This document shows, piece by piece, positions 51,901 through 59,969 of a DNA stretch of 64,000 nt (position 1 is the first letter of the stretch; the number at the start of each line of letters is the position of its first letter). Origin of the DNA: Roseivirga sp. 4D4 (GTDB lineage Bacteria; Bacteroidota; Bacteroidia; Cytophagales; Cyclobacteriaceae); contig NZ_MDGP01000001.1 in assembly GCF_001747095.1 (NCBI RefSeq), forward strand, positions 2,463,001 through 2,527,000, written 5' to 3'. Both the position numbers and the translations under genes were made by a program. Under the pieces are notes generated by a model. The model searched no databases, was not told where the DNA came from, and was given only the letters and a program-made list of their open reading frames with translations.

Positions 51901-52206
51901 TTATTCTTTTTCTCCTGATTTTATCTGACCTATCAAGTCATCCACATCGCTCAATAGCTGTTCTGCTTTTTGACGTGCGTCTGAGACTACCTTTTGACCT
52001 TCTTTTTTGGCTGTAGAAGAAATCTCTACTTTTCCATTAATCAAGTCTTCTAACAGGTCTTCTAATTGTTTCTTATACTTATCTAACTGATAAGACAGCT
52101 TATCTCTTGTGTTAGAACCTTTATCTGGCGCATATAGTATCCCCAAAATGGCACCAGTTGCCGCACCAATCACAAATGCCAATAAACTACTTGACCCTTT
52201 ACTCAT
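51901..52206 (-). CDS. YtxH-domain protein
   Basis: 101 residues. The glycine-rich transmembrane segment LLAFVIGAATGAILGILYAP is the YtxH hallmark, followed by a long amphipathic helix (KLSYQLDKYKKQLEDLLEDL). Probably a membrane-anchored helical protein linked to stress responses in relatives. It lies 4 bp after nusB and 11 bp before the DUF1573 gene. Confidence 0.82.
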   Translation of the reverse strand: MSKGSSSLLAFVIGAATGAILGILYAPDKGSNTRDKLSYQLDKYKKQLEDLLEDLINGKVEISSTAKKEGQKVVSDARQKAEQLLSDVDDLIGQIKSGEKE

Positions 52207-52210
52207 AATC

Positions 52211-53389
52211 TTATTTGTTGTCTAATAGGCCTCTGCCCGATTTTTTCAATTGACCATTTTCCTTAAGGTCGCTTGATATCACATCTAAAATCCCGTTAAC
52301 AAACTGCTTGCTTTTAGGTGTGCTGTAATTTTTTGAGAGCTCAATATACTCATTAATGGTCACCTTCACAGGGATGTTTCTGAAATTCATCATTTCGGAA
52401 ATGGCCATTTTAAGTATTATTTGATCCGTATTTGCCAGTCTATCCACCTCCCAATTCTTTGTTTTGGCAGCAATCATTTCACTATACTCCCGATCGTGCT
52501 TTACGGTTGTGTCAAGGATTTTTTCAAAGAACTCCTTGTCCTCTTCCCAATTGTTAGAGAAGTCAGGCAAATCGAATGTCTTTGGCTCTGTATCCTCTTC
52601 AACATCTCTTACCGATCTGGCTACCAAACTCCTTATGATGGCTTTATTCTCGACCCAATGGATGTCTTGTTCTTCAAAATAAGACAGGATAACATCCGCC
52701 TTAAAAACAATTTGTTTAATCAGATGATCAACAATTTCCTTGTCTTGCTTGAATGTCGGATTAGCTGTTCTTCTATAGGAACTAAAATTCTCATCCTTCT
52801 TGAGCACATCCTTATACCAGCTCTTTAGGTTATCTTCTTCCCCCTCCCAGCTCATATCCTTTTTAACTAGGGCGACTTGAACTTTTGACGACTTCCTAAA
52901 AAAGTCGATGATCTTATTTTGCGAAAGGTTGTAGTCACCGACTAGTAGCTTCTCGGGAGAAAGCTTTTGCTTCTTGTCTGATTCAGATTTGCTCAGATCA
53001 GACCATGCAATCAGTAGACTGATTACCCATAGGAAATGGTCGACCAAAGACTCTGCATCAAGAATCATTGACTTTTTCAGTCTGGTTAAGTCTTCCTTCG
53101 TATTGCTGAGATAATTCTTATGCGCTTGATTTGCGGCAGATTGTGCTTCTTTAGACACTTCCATTCCCTCAGGGAGCGGTCGTTGAATTACTTTTTCTGA
53201 CAGCACTGCTTTTGCTTGCTCTTGATTTGACTTTAATAAGTCGTGATCTGGAGCTTCCATCGAGTTCAAGTCAGGCTGAAAAGCTTCCTCGATCTCCTTC
53301 AAGCCTATATTGTAGTTAGCCTCTTTACACTGACCGAAGGCGAAAATGGTCTGCATGGCTTTTACTCGTAATGATCTCCTGTTGAGCAT
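52211..53389 (-). CDS. nusB: Transcription antitermination factor NusB, enlarged form
   Basis: The N-terminal RRSLRVKAMQTIFAF helix and the C-terminal domain (RLANTDQIILKMAISEMMNF, PVKVTINEYIELSKNYSTPKSKQFVNGILD) are NusB. Between them lies ~200 residues of charged, helical, partly insert-like sequence not found in the ~140-residue E. coli protein; large inserts are known for Bacteroidota NusB. Its role is antitermination at rRNA operons with NusE/S10. It is first of the nusB-ytxH-DUF1573-yajC-ybbR-coaE block. Confidence 0.9.
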   Translation of the reverse strand: MLNRRSLRVKAMQTIFAFGQCKEANYNIGLKEIEEAFQPDLNSMEAPDHDLLKSNQEQAKAVLSEKVIQRPLPEGMEVSKEAQSAANQAHKNYLSNTKEDLTRLKKSMILDAESLVDHFLWVISLLIAWSDLSKSESDKKQKLSPEKLLVGDYNLSQNKIIDFFRKSSKVQVALVKKDMSWEGEEDNLKSWYKDVLKKDENFSSYRRTANPTFKQDKEIVDHLIKQIVFKADVILSYFEEQDIHWVENKAIIRSLVARSVRDVEEDTEPKTFDLPDFSNNWEEDKEFFEKILDTTVKHDREYSEMIAAKTKNWEVDRLANTDQIILKMAISEMMNFRNIPVKVTINEYIELSKNYSTPKSKQFVNGILDVISSDLKENGQLKKSGRGLLDNK

Positions 53390-53455
53390 TGCAAAAAGTA
53401 TAAGAACTATAAAATTAAGTAGTAGTGGGTAGCATTTCTAACCACCCACCTAATA

Positions 53456-54568
53456 TTACATTGAAAGTTTCACTCTTCCTATGTCTTCTATTCGTTTTTC
53501 TGCCAATTTCATTGCAGCATCCTGAGTAGGAATACCTTTCTCAGTCGCTAGTGCAAAGATATTGTGCGTTGTATCATAGATTTTCTCAGTCCATGAATAA
53601 GCCTGTTGCTTATTGTAAGCACCAGCCAACTCACCTGAGATATTAATAATTCCACCTGCATTGATCACAAAATCCGGAGCATATAGAATACCAGCATCGA
53701 TAAGCATTTGACCATGTCTCGCTTCATCTTCTAACTGATTATTAGCTGCACCTGCGATCACGCTAGCCTTCAATCTCCCAATTGTATTATCATTTAGAGT
53801 GGCTCCCATCGCGCATGGCGCATAAATATCGACATCTAGATCATAGATTTCATCCATACCCACCACAGTAGCTCCAGTGTCATTAGACACTTTTGCAAGT
53901 CTTTCTTGATTGATATCTGTAATTGAAACTACGGCTCCTTCCTCAACCAGGTGATTAACCAAGTACATCCCTACCTGACCCACTCCTTGAACAGAAACTT
54001 TTTTCCCATTCAAGCTATCGGTTCCATATGCCTTCTTAGCTGCTGCCTTCATGCCCATATAGACTCCATAGGCTGTCACTGGAGAAGGATCTCCACTACC
54101 ACCCATTTCTACCGGAAGTCCAGTTACATGTTTTGTCTCCATTCCGATATATTCCATATCGCTGGTCTTCATATTCATGTCTTCTGCTGTGATATACCTT
54201 CCTCCAAGGCTATTCACGAACTTCCCGAACCTTCGTAAAAATGCTTCATTTTTTAGTTTAGTGACATCGCCAATAATTACTGCTTTACCACCTCCCAAAT
54301 TTAATCCCGATACGGCAGCCTTATAGGTCATACCTCGAGAAAGTCTTAGTACATCAACAATGGCTTCTTCTTCAGTAGCGTAGTTCCAAAATCGCGTTCC
54401 TCCAAGCGCGGGACCTAATACTGTGTTGTGAACACCAATGATTGCTTTAAGACCTGTTGCGTTGTCTTGGCAGAAAACAATCTGCTCATGACCCATCTTA
54501 GATGTTTGTTCAAAGATGGATATGCCACCGGCTTTTTCGGTTACATCTACTTCATCCATTACATTCAT
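53456..54568 (-). CDS. Leucine/valine dehydrogenase (Glu/Leu/Phe/Val dehydrogenase family)
   Basis: NAD-dependent amino-acid dehydrogenase, 370 residues, similar in length to leucine dehydrogenases. Catalytic-region motifs: GLKAIIGVHNTVLGPALGGTRF, LSRGMTYKAAVSGLNLGGGKAVI with the Lys, and the NAD-binding GVGQVGMYLVNHLVEEGA (Rossmann GxGxxG). The start could be residue 1 or 4. Substrate preference (Leu vs Phe) cannot be settled by eye. A -7 box TAGTTTTG lies at 54626-54633. Confidence 0.88.
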   Translation of the reverse strand: MNVMDEVDVTEKAGGISIFEQTSKMGHEQIVFCQDNATGLKAIIGVHNTVLGPALGGTRFWNYATEEEAIVDVLRLSRGMTYKAAVSGLNLGGGKAVIIGDVTKLKNEAFLRRFGKFVNSLGGRYITAEDMNMKTSDMEYIGMETKHVTGLPVEMGGSGDPSPVTAYGVYMGMKAAAKKAYGTDSLNGKKVSVQGVGQVGMYLVNHLVEEGAVVSITDINQERLAKVSNDTGATVVGMDEIYDLDVDIYAPCAMGATLNDNTIGRLKASVIAGAANNQLEDEARHGQMLIDAGILYAPDFVINAGGIINISGELAGAYNKQQAYSWTEKIYDTTHNIFALATEKGIPTQDAAMKLAEKRIEDIGRVKLSM

Positions 54569-54582
54569 ATTAGAGTTTACTT

Positions 54583-54590
54583 TATATTTG
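54583..54590 (+). promoter_or_regulatory. -7 element facing the MdlA-like gene
   Basis: TATATTTG matches TAnnTTTG on the plus strand and would give a ~110-base leader for the ABC gene at 54709. No clear -33 element. Confidence 0.4.
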
Positions 54591-54625
54591 CCTCAGATCT
54601 GCCGAAACAGTCTTTTGACGGAGCG

Positions 54626-54633
54626 CAAAACTA
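54626..54633 (-). promoter_or_regulatory. -7 element of the leucine dehydrogenase gene
   Basis: Minus-strand TAGTTTTG matches TAnnTTTG, 57 bp before the start at 54568. The two promoters of this divergent region overlap in their leaders. Confidence 0.45.
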
Positions 54634-54708
54634 ACCAATTAATCGACATTTCTAAAGATTAAAAGTACCCTCGGCAACCTTTAATGTGTTGTTTCTGTTA
54701 AGACTATC

Positions 54709-56502
54709 GTGAAAGAACTCAGGCACCTCAACAAGTATCTCTATAAGTACAAACACCTTCTAATCCTGGGGTTCATCTTCTTAGTGGTTTCAAACTATTT
54801 TGCTGTTTGGCCAGCACGCGTTGTTCGCTATGCCATTGACTATGTAACCGAGAGTTTTGCCCTTTACCGCTTGTTTGAGGGGGGTGAATTAAGCGCTGGA
54901 GTGTTCGAACAGTTGGAAGTAGGCATTCTGGTTCTGGGTGCCCTCATGATTCTCATGGCGCTTTTAAGAGGTTTTTTCCTATTTCTGGTGAGGCAAACCA
55001 TCATTGTTATGTCTCGAAAGATTGAGTTTGATCTGAAAAACGAAGTTTTCGAGCAGTACCAGAACCTTCCCTTAAGCTTTTACCGAAGGAATAATACAGG
55101 TGATTTGATGAATCGAATCTCTGAAGATGTCAGTAGGGTAAGAATGTATCTGGGGCCTGGAATCATGTATGGAATTAACCTGCTGGTACTTTTTCCTATG
55201 GTGATCTATGAAATGCTTCGGGTGAATGCTGAGCTTACTTTTTATGCTTTACTTCCATTGCCGATACTTTCAGTGAGCATCTATTTTGTTAATAATATTA
55301 TCAACAAGCGCTCTGAAAAGATTCAAGAAAGCCTTTCTGACCTATCAACAAGTGTACAGGAAGCATTTTCAGGCATTCGTGTACTCAAAGCATTTGTGAG
55401 AGAACAAGACTCAACACAGCGTTTTGAAAACGAAAGCGAAAAATATAAGTATCGATCATTGCGATTGACTTTCGTCAATGCACTTTTCTTTCCACTGATT
55501 ATGGCCCTTATCGGACTGAGTGTGATCTTGACCATTTACATAGGCGGTTCTCAAGTGATCAATGGTGAGATTACATATGGAAACATTGCGGAATTTGTGA
55601 TCTATGTAAACATGCTCACTTGGCCCGTGACAGCCCTTGGCTGGATCACTAGCATTAATCAACGAGCCGCTGCTTCGCAAAAACGAATCAATGAGTTCCT
55701 GAGAGAGAAAAACGACATTCAATCTACTGAGAACCTAGAGAAAGAAATTGCGGGCGATCTGGTATTTGATAACGTTAGTTTCACTTATCCTGACTCAGGG
55801 ATTAAAGCCCTAAAAAATGTATCCTTTGATGTAAAAGCAGGTCAGTCCATTGCGATCATTGGCACAACCGGTTCAGGAAAAAGCACTATTGCTAACCTAA
55901 TGCTTAGGCTGTATGACACTACAAGTGGCTCTGTTGCAGTAGACAATCAGGATATCAAAAAATACAACATCCCTAACCTGCGGAGTCAAATGGGCTATGT
56001 CCCTCAGGATATTTTCCTCTTCTCTGATTCCATCAAAAACAACATTGCATTTGGCAATGATGACATCACAGAAGAGCAGGTTTTTCAAGCCGCGAAGGAT
56101 GCTGACTTATACGACAATATTGCAGACTTCCCTGAGGGTTTTGAGACCATGTTGGGCGAGAGAGGAATCACGCTTTCTGGAGGACAAAAGCAAAGAGCTT
56201 CAATTGCTCGGGCAATAGTCAGAAACCCAAACATTCTTATTCTTGATGATGCGCTATCGGCAGTAGATACCAATACTGAAAACACCATCCTGAATAGCCT
56301 AGCGAATATCATGGAAGGGCGTACTACTGTGATTATTTCACACCGGGTCTCTTCCGCAAAACTTGCTGACAAAATCATTGTACTTGATGATGGTGAAATC
56401 ATCGAACAGGGTACCAATGAAAGCCTTTTGGCACAAAACGGTGTCTATAAGGAACTGTACGAAAAACAGTTGAAACAGGAAGAGTCAGCGGAATCGGCCT
56501 AA
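54709..56502 (+). CDS. ABC exporter half-transporter (MdlA-like)
   Basis: 597 residues starting at GTG 54709: six transmembrane helices followed by an ATPase. Walker A GTTGSGKST, signature LSGGQKQRASIARAI, Walker B ILILDDALSAVD, in which the catalytic Glu is replaced by Asp, as in MdlA and the degenerate subunit of heterodimeric exporters. The canonical partner is probably the MdlB-like protein at 57025-58803. Substrate unknown (lipids, peptides or drugs are typical). Confidence 0.88.
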   Translation: MKELRHLNKYLYKYKHLLILGFIFLVVSNYFAVWPARVVRYAIDYVTESFALYRLFEGGELSAGVFEQLEVGILVLGALMILMALLRGFFLFLVRQTIIVMSRKIEFDLKNEVFEQYQNLPLSFYRRNNTGDLMNRISEDVSRVRMYLGPGIMYGINLLVLFPMVIYEMLRVNAELTFYALLPLPILSVSIYFVNNIINKRSEKIQESLSDLSTSVQEAFSGIRVLKAFVREQDSTQRFENESEKYKYRSLRLTFVNALFFPLIMALIGLSVILTIYIGGSQVINGEITYGNIAEFVIYVNMLTWPVTALGWITSINQRAAASQKRINEFLREKNDIQSTENLEKEIAGDLVFDNVSFTYPDSGIKALKNVSFDVKAGQSIAIIGTTGSGKSTIANLMLRLYDTTSGSVAVDNQDIKKYNIPNLRSQMGYVPQDIFLFSDSIKNNIAFGNDDITEEQVFQAAKDADLYDNIADFPEGFETMLGERGITLSGGQKQRASIARAIVRNPNILILDDALSAVDTNTENTILNSLANIMEGRTTVIISHRVSSAKLADKIIVLDDGEIIEQGTNESLLAQNGVYKELYEKQLKQEESAESA

Positions 56503-56503
56503 G

Positions 56504-57028
56504 CTATTTCGCCAACATGTCTATAATAATCTCATTAGCGGAGACGTATTGTTCAACAGTGAAATCCTGAAGCCTTATACTGGCCTCTGCGGCTTTTTCC
56601 CGAATGTTATTTTCGATTGTCTTAGGGCTCGGCATCACAACATTGTGTGCTTCAATACTTGCACGAACAGCTCTTTTGGTCGGAATGGTAATTCGGGTAT
56701 AGCCTTGAGGTATGGAGGCTAATCCTTGATCCAACTTAATCCCTATAAACAGCTTTTGCTCATCTTCAGCTAAAGTGGAATCATTGTAATGTATGACTAC
56801 CAGTGTCCCGTCAATAATTTCATCTTCAATAAGCTCCTTTGCCTTAAAAAAGGCTTCTTCAATGGCAGAACTATCAGACTTACCCCGATAGGCAACACCT
56901 ACAAGGTTATAGTCACTGACATTTTCGATGGAGTATTCAACCTTATTTAATCCCCCGAGATAAAAATAAACAGCCGTTATAATGATGATTGCACTAACGC
57001 CAATAATGGTAATTCTTCCTTTGCTCAT
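56504..57028 (-). CDS. Membrane-anchored GyrI-like protein
   Basis: 174 residues: N-terminal transmembrane anchor (~residues 7-25), then a GyrI-like/effector-binding small-molecule domain (VEYSIENVSDYNLVGVAYRG, GTLVVIHYNDSTL, TIPTKRAVRASIEAH). It overlaps the MdlB-like gene by 4 bp and lies 1 bp from the end of the MdlA-like gene, sandwiched between the two exporter halves. A link to the exporter, e.g. ligand sensing, is suggested only by position. Confidence 0.68.
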   Translation of the reverse strand: MSKGRITIIGVSAIIIITAVYFYLGGLNKVEYSIENVSDYNLVGVAYRGKSDSSAIEEAFFKAKELIEDEIIDGTLVVIHYNDSTLAEDEQKLFIGIKLDQGLASIPQGYTRITIPTKRAVRASIEAHNVVMPSPKTIENNIREKAAEASIRLQDFTVEQYVSANEIIIDMLAK

Positions 57029-58803
57029 GAGACTATTACTTCTTTGTATTGCATTTGGTATAGGTTGGCATAGAAACCCTTGTTATCCAAGAGCTCTTGA
57101 TGATTGCCTATTTCCTTAATCTCACCTTTGTCCAGCACTATGATCTTGTCAGCCCCTTGAATAGTTGATAGTCGATGCGCAATTACAATTGCCGTTCTAC
57201 CCTTCATCAGTACCTCAATGGCATTTTGAATCAACTCTTCTGTTTCTGTGTCTACGGAAGAAGTGGCTTCATCCAGCACGATCACTTTTGGATCGTATAC
57301 CATAGCCCTAACAAATGAGATCAATTGTCTCTGTCCTACGGAAAGCGTAGAACCTCTTTCCATTACATTGTAGTCATAGCCACCAGGCAGTTTTTGAATC
57401 AGCTTATTGACGCCAACCAACTCCGCTGCCTCGATCATCTTGCTGTCAGGGATATCAGGATTGCCGAGGGTGATATTATGACGAATAGTATCAGAAAAAA
57501 GGAATACATCCTGTTGAACCACTCCAATTTTTTGACGTAAGGCCCCCAGATCAAAATCCTTGACATCTCTTCCGTCTATATCGATCTCTCCTTTGTTGAT
57601 TTCATAGAATCGAGACAAAAGATTAATCACTGAAGATTTCCCTGCTCCTGTAGCTCCAACTAAGGCGATCGTTTCACCTTCCTTTACCTCAAATGAGATG
57701 TCTTTTAGGACATAATCTTCATCGTTGTAGGCAAACCAAACATTTTTGAAAGACACATTTCCTTTGATTTCCGCTGGCTTATAATCTCCTTCATCAGGGA
57801 TATGGTCTTTGCTATCTAATAGATCGAAGATTCGATTAGAACTGACAATACCCATTTGGAGTGTGTTAAAGCGATCGGCAATCATCCTGATAGGTCTAAA
57901 GAACATCTGGATGTACATGATAAAAGCGATGATTACTCCCGGGCCTGTTTCCGTATTGATCAAGATTCCTCTCGCCCCGTACCAAACCGCCATACCGATC
58001 GCAATGGCCTGTATAATCTCTGCAACTGGGAAATAAATGGAGTAATAAAGTACCGATCGGATATGTGCTTTCTTGTGCTCTGTGTTAATCTCTTTGAACT
58101 TGTCCATCTCACGCTTTTCAGCATTGAAAATCTGTACAATGTTCATCCCCGTCACGTGCTCCTGAACAAATGAGTTAAGGTTTGAAACCGCGTTTCGCAC
58201 CAAGTTGAAAGTCACTTTGATCTTCTCTTTGAAGATATAGGTACTGAAAATCAGTAATGGTAATGTTGATAAACTGACAAGGGTCAAACGCCAGTCGAGA
58301 TAGAACATGAAACCCATTAGAAAAACGAGTTGAAGTAGATCTCCTATTAAAGCCGCAATGCCTTCACTAAAGACGTTAGAGAGCGTTTCGATGTCAGAGA
58401 CGTTCCTCGTTACCAGCCTTCCTATTGGTGTTTTATCAAAGAACTTGAGTCTCAGCTTGAGCAAGTGTCTATACAACTTTACTCTTATATCCTTGATAAT
58501 CACTTGACCAACCCAGCCAGACAAATAGGTGTGAGAATACTGAACAATGGCCAAGAGAATGATATGACCTATTAGGATCGTGGTCATAAAAACCAGTCCA
58601 TCATAGTCTCCGGCAGGCACAAAATCATCAATGGCACGCTGCACTATGTATGGCCTGATCGGTGTGAGTATAGCCAAGAAAATCGTCAGAAATACCAGTA
58701 AGTAAAACTGCTTAATGTATGGCCTTGCAAACTGGAATAGCCTCTTTAATACTTGAAAATCAACCAGATTCCCGGTTTTGACTTTTTCTTTCTCTTGTTC
58801 CAA
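57025..58803 (-). CDS. ABC exporter half-transporter (MdlB-like)
   Basis: 592 residues: six transmembrane helices and an ATPase with Walker A GATGAGKSS, signature LSVGQRQLISFVRAM and canonical Walker B VIVLDEATSSVD. The LSVGQ signature deviates from LSGGQ and is the hallmark of the MdlB-type subunit, complementing the Asp-containing MdlA-type subunit. The gene follows truA by 3 bp on the same strand. It is convergent to its predicted partner rather than in tandem as in E. coli. Confidence 0.88.
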   Translation of the reverse strand: MEQEKEKVKTGNLVDFQVLKRLFQFARPYIKQFYLLVFLTIFLAILTPIRPYIVQRAIDDFVPAGDYDGLVFMTTILIGHIILLAIVQYSHTYLSGWVGQVIIKDIRVKLYRHLLKLRLKFFDKTPIGRLVTRNVSDIETLSNVFSEGIAALIGDLLQLVFLMGFMFYLDWRLTLVSLSTLPLLIFSTYIFKEKIKVTFNLVRNAVSNLNSFVQEHVTGMNIVQIFNAEKREMDKFKEINTEHKKAHIRSVLYYSIYFPVAEIIQAIAIGMAVWYGARGILINTETGPGVIIAFIMYIQMFFRPIRMIADRFNTLQMGIVSSNRIFDLLDSKDHIPDEGDYKPAEIKGNVSFKNVWFAYNDEDYVLKDISFEVKEGETIALVGATGAGKSSVINLLSRFYEINKGEIDIDGRDVKDFDLGALRQKIGVVQQDVFLFSDTIRHNITLGNPDIPDSKMIEAAELVGVNKLIQKLPGGYDYNVMERGSTLSVGQRQLISFVRAMVYDPKVIVLDEATSSVDTETEELIQNAIEVLMKGRTAIVIAHRLSTIQGADKIIVLDKGEIKEIGNHQELLDNKGFYANLYQMQYKEVIVS

Positions 58804-58806
58804 TCG

Positions 58807-59550
58807 TTAGAGATAAATTGACTCCGGATATTTGACCTCAGTCAAAAACAATCCATGAGGTGGTACAGCCCTTCCCGCAACCTTGCGATCTTTGGCTTTA
58901 ATAATATTAACAAATTCTTCAACAGTAAGTTTCTGCTGACCGACATCCAGCAAGGTGCCTACCAGCGCTCTTACCATGCCCCGCAAAAACCTGTTTGCCC
59001 TTACGTGAAAAACGAGTTGATCGTTTTCTACAATCCACTCTGCCTGGGTAATAGTGCAAATAAAGTTATTCACCTCCGTTTTCACCTTACTAAAGCTCTC
59101 AAAATCTTGCTCACCAAGCAGTTCTTTTGCCGCCTCGTTCATTAGGTCAAGATCCAATGGCTGACTGAAATAGTAACTTTGACCCACGTAGAAAGGTGAC
59201 TTTTGGGGATTGATGAAATATTGATAAGCCCTTTCAATGGCATCAAATCTGGTATGAGCATCATGCTTTACCTCTCTAACTTCATTTACAGCAATATCAG
59301 GAGGTAGAATGCTGTTCAGCTTGTAGACCAGATCAACTGTATCTAAATGCTGGTCATTGTCGAAATGAGCTATTTGTTGTTTTGCATGAACACCAGTATC
59401 GGTTCTTCCACTTCCCATGATCTCCGTTGGAACCCTTAGCACCTTGGAAAGACACGCTTGAAATTCTCCTTGCACCGTATGGGCATTGGCTTGCACCTGC
59501 CAACCGCGATAGTTGGAGCCGTTATAGCTGATGTCGATGAAATATCTCAT
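58807..59550 (-). CDS. truA: tRNA pseudouridine synthase A
   Basis: Makes pseudouridine at tRNA positions 38-40. The N-terminus RYFIDISYNGSNYRGWQVQ and the catalytic Asp51 in GSGRTDTGVHAKQQ are diagnostic, along with RFDAIERAYQYFI and FLRGMVRALVGTLLDVG. Length (247 residues) is normal. The start codon abuts the left end of the four-helix-bundle cassette, so its natural upstream sequence appears displaced. Confidence 0.95.
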   Translation of the reverse strand: MRYFIDISYNGSNYRGWQVQANAHTVQGEFQACLSKVLRVPTEIMGSGRTDTGVHAKQQIAHFDNDQHLDTVDLVYKLNSILPPDIAVNEVREVKHDAHTRFDAIERAYQYFINPQKSPFYVGQSYYFSQPLDLDLMNEAAKELLGEQDFESFSKVKTEVNNFICTITQAEWIVENDQLVFHVRANRFLRGMVRALVGTLLDVGQQKLTVEEFVNIIKAKDRKVAGRAVPPHGLFLTEVKYPESIYL

Positions 59551-59969
59551 TAGGAGTCAGAAGCCTGAATTTAGGAGTTAGAGGAGATTTTTGAAACATA
59601 TCCAGAAAGCATCTTACCAACCTCATTAATCTTATTGAACAGCAATTCTTTTGAATCATGATACTTTAAGTCTGCAGACAATATTGTGAAATACTTCAGC
59701 TCCTGAATAGACCCTTGAGAAATGTTATAGAACCGTAGCTTATCCTTTATTCCTCTCTTTGCGAATCCTTCTGCAATATTGGATGGAATAGAATAAGCCG
59801 CTCTTCTCATTTGCGAGGTTAAACCAAATTGTTCGGATTTCGGGAAGGAATCCGTCAAGTGATATATTTCAAGCACAACAGCATGTGATTTCTGCCAAAC
59901 TACTAAATCCTCAAATGATGAAGCCCTATCCATTCTAAATTCTAACTCCTAACTTCTATCTCCTCCTAA
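59551..59969. mobile_element. Repeat-bounded four-helix-bundle cassette (candidate mobile unit)
   Basis: A 419-bp unit fits exactly between the truA start codon and the thiolase stop codon. Its ends carry the inverted 12-mer TTAGGAGTTAGA (59571-59582 on plus; 59941-59952 on minus) within wider, imperfect copies (TAGGAGTCAGAAGCC-type at left, GTTAGGAGGAGATAGAA-type at right). The single gene inside is the S23/four-helix-bundle protein. No transposase, so any mobility would be in trans. Confidence 0.5.
59571..59933 (-). CDS. Four-helix-bundle protein (S23/IVP-like)
   Basis: 120 residues, similar to the four-helix-bundle proteins first met in 23S rRNA intervening sequences. The family marks are FEDLVVWQKSHAVVLEIYHL, SEQFGLTSQMRRAAYSIPSN and IAEGFAKRG, with later helices LRFYNISQGSIQELKYF. 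Its stop codon TAA lies in the left repeat and its start codon directly at the right repeat. The RBS-like AGGAGTTAG is part of the right repeat. Function is unknown; such proteins commonly lie in variable spots of Bacteroidota genomes. Confidence 0.88.
   Translation of the reverse strand: MDRASSFEDLVVWQKSHAVVLEIYHLTDSFPKSEQFGLTSQMRRAAYSIPSNIAEGFAKRGIKDKLRFYNISQGSIQELKYFTILSADLKYHDSKELLFNKINEVGKMLSGYVSKISSNS

Noticed and set aside
53423..53451. Hairpin GTGGGT/ACCCAC between nusB and the dehydrogenase
   Set aside because: Short stem and no clear T-run on the minus strand; not convincing as a terminator.
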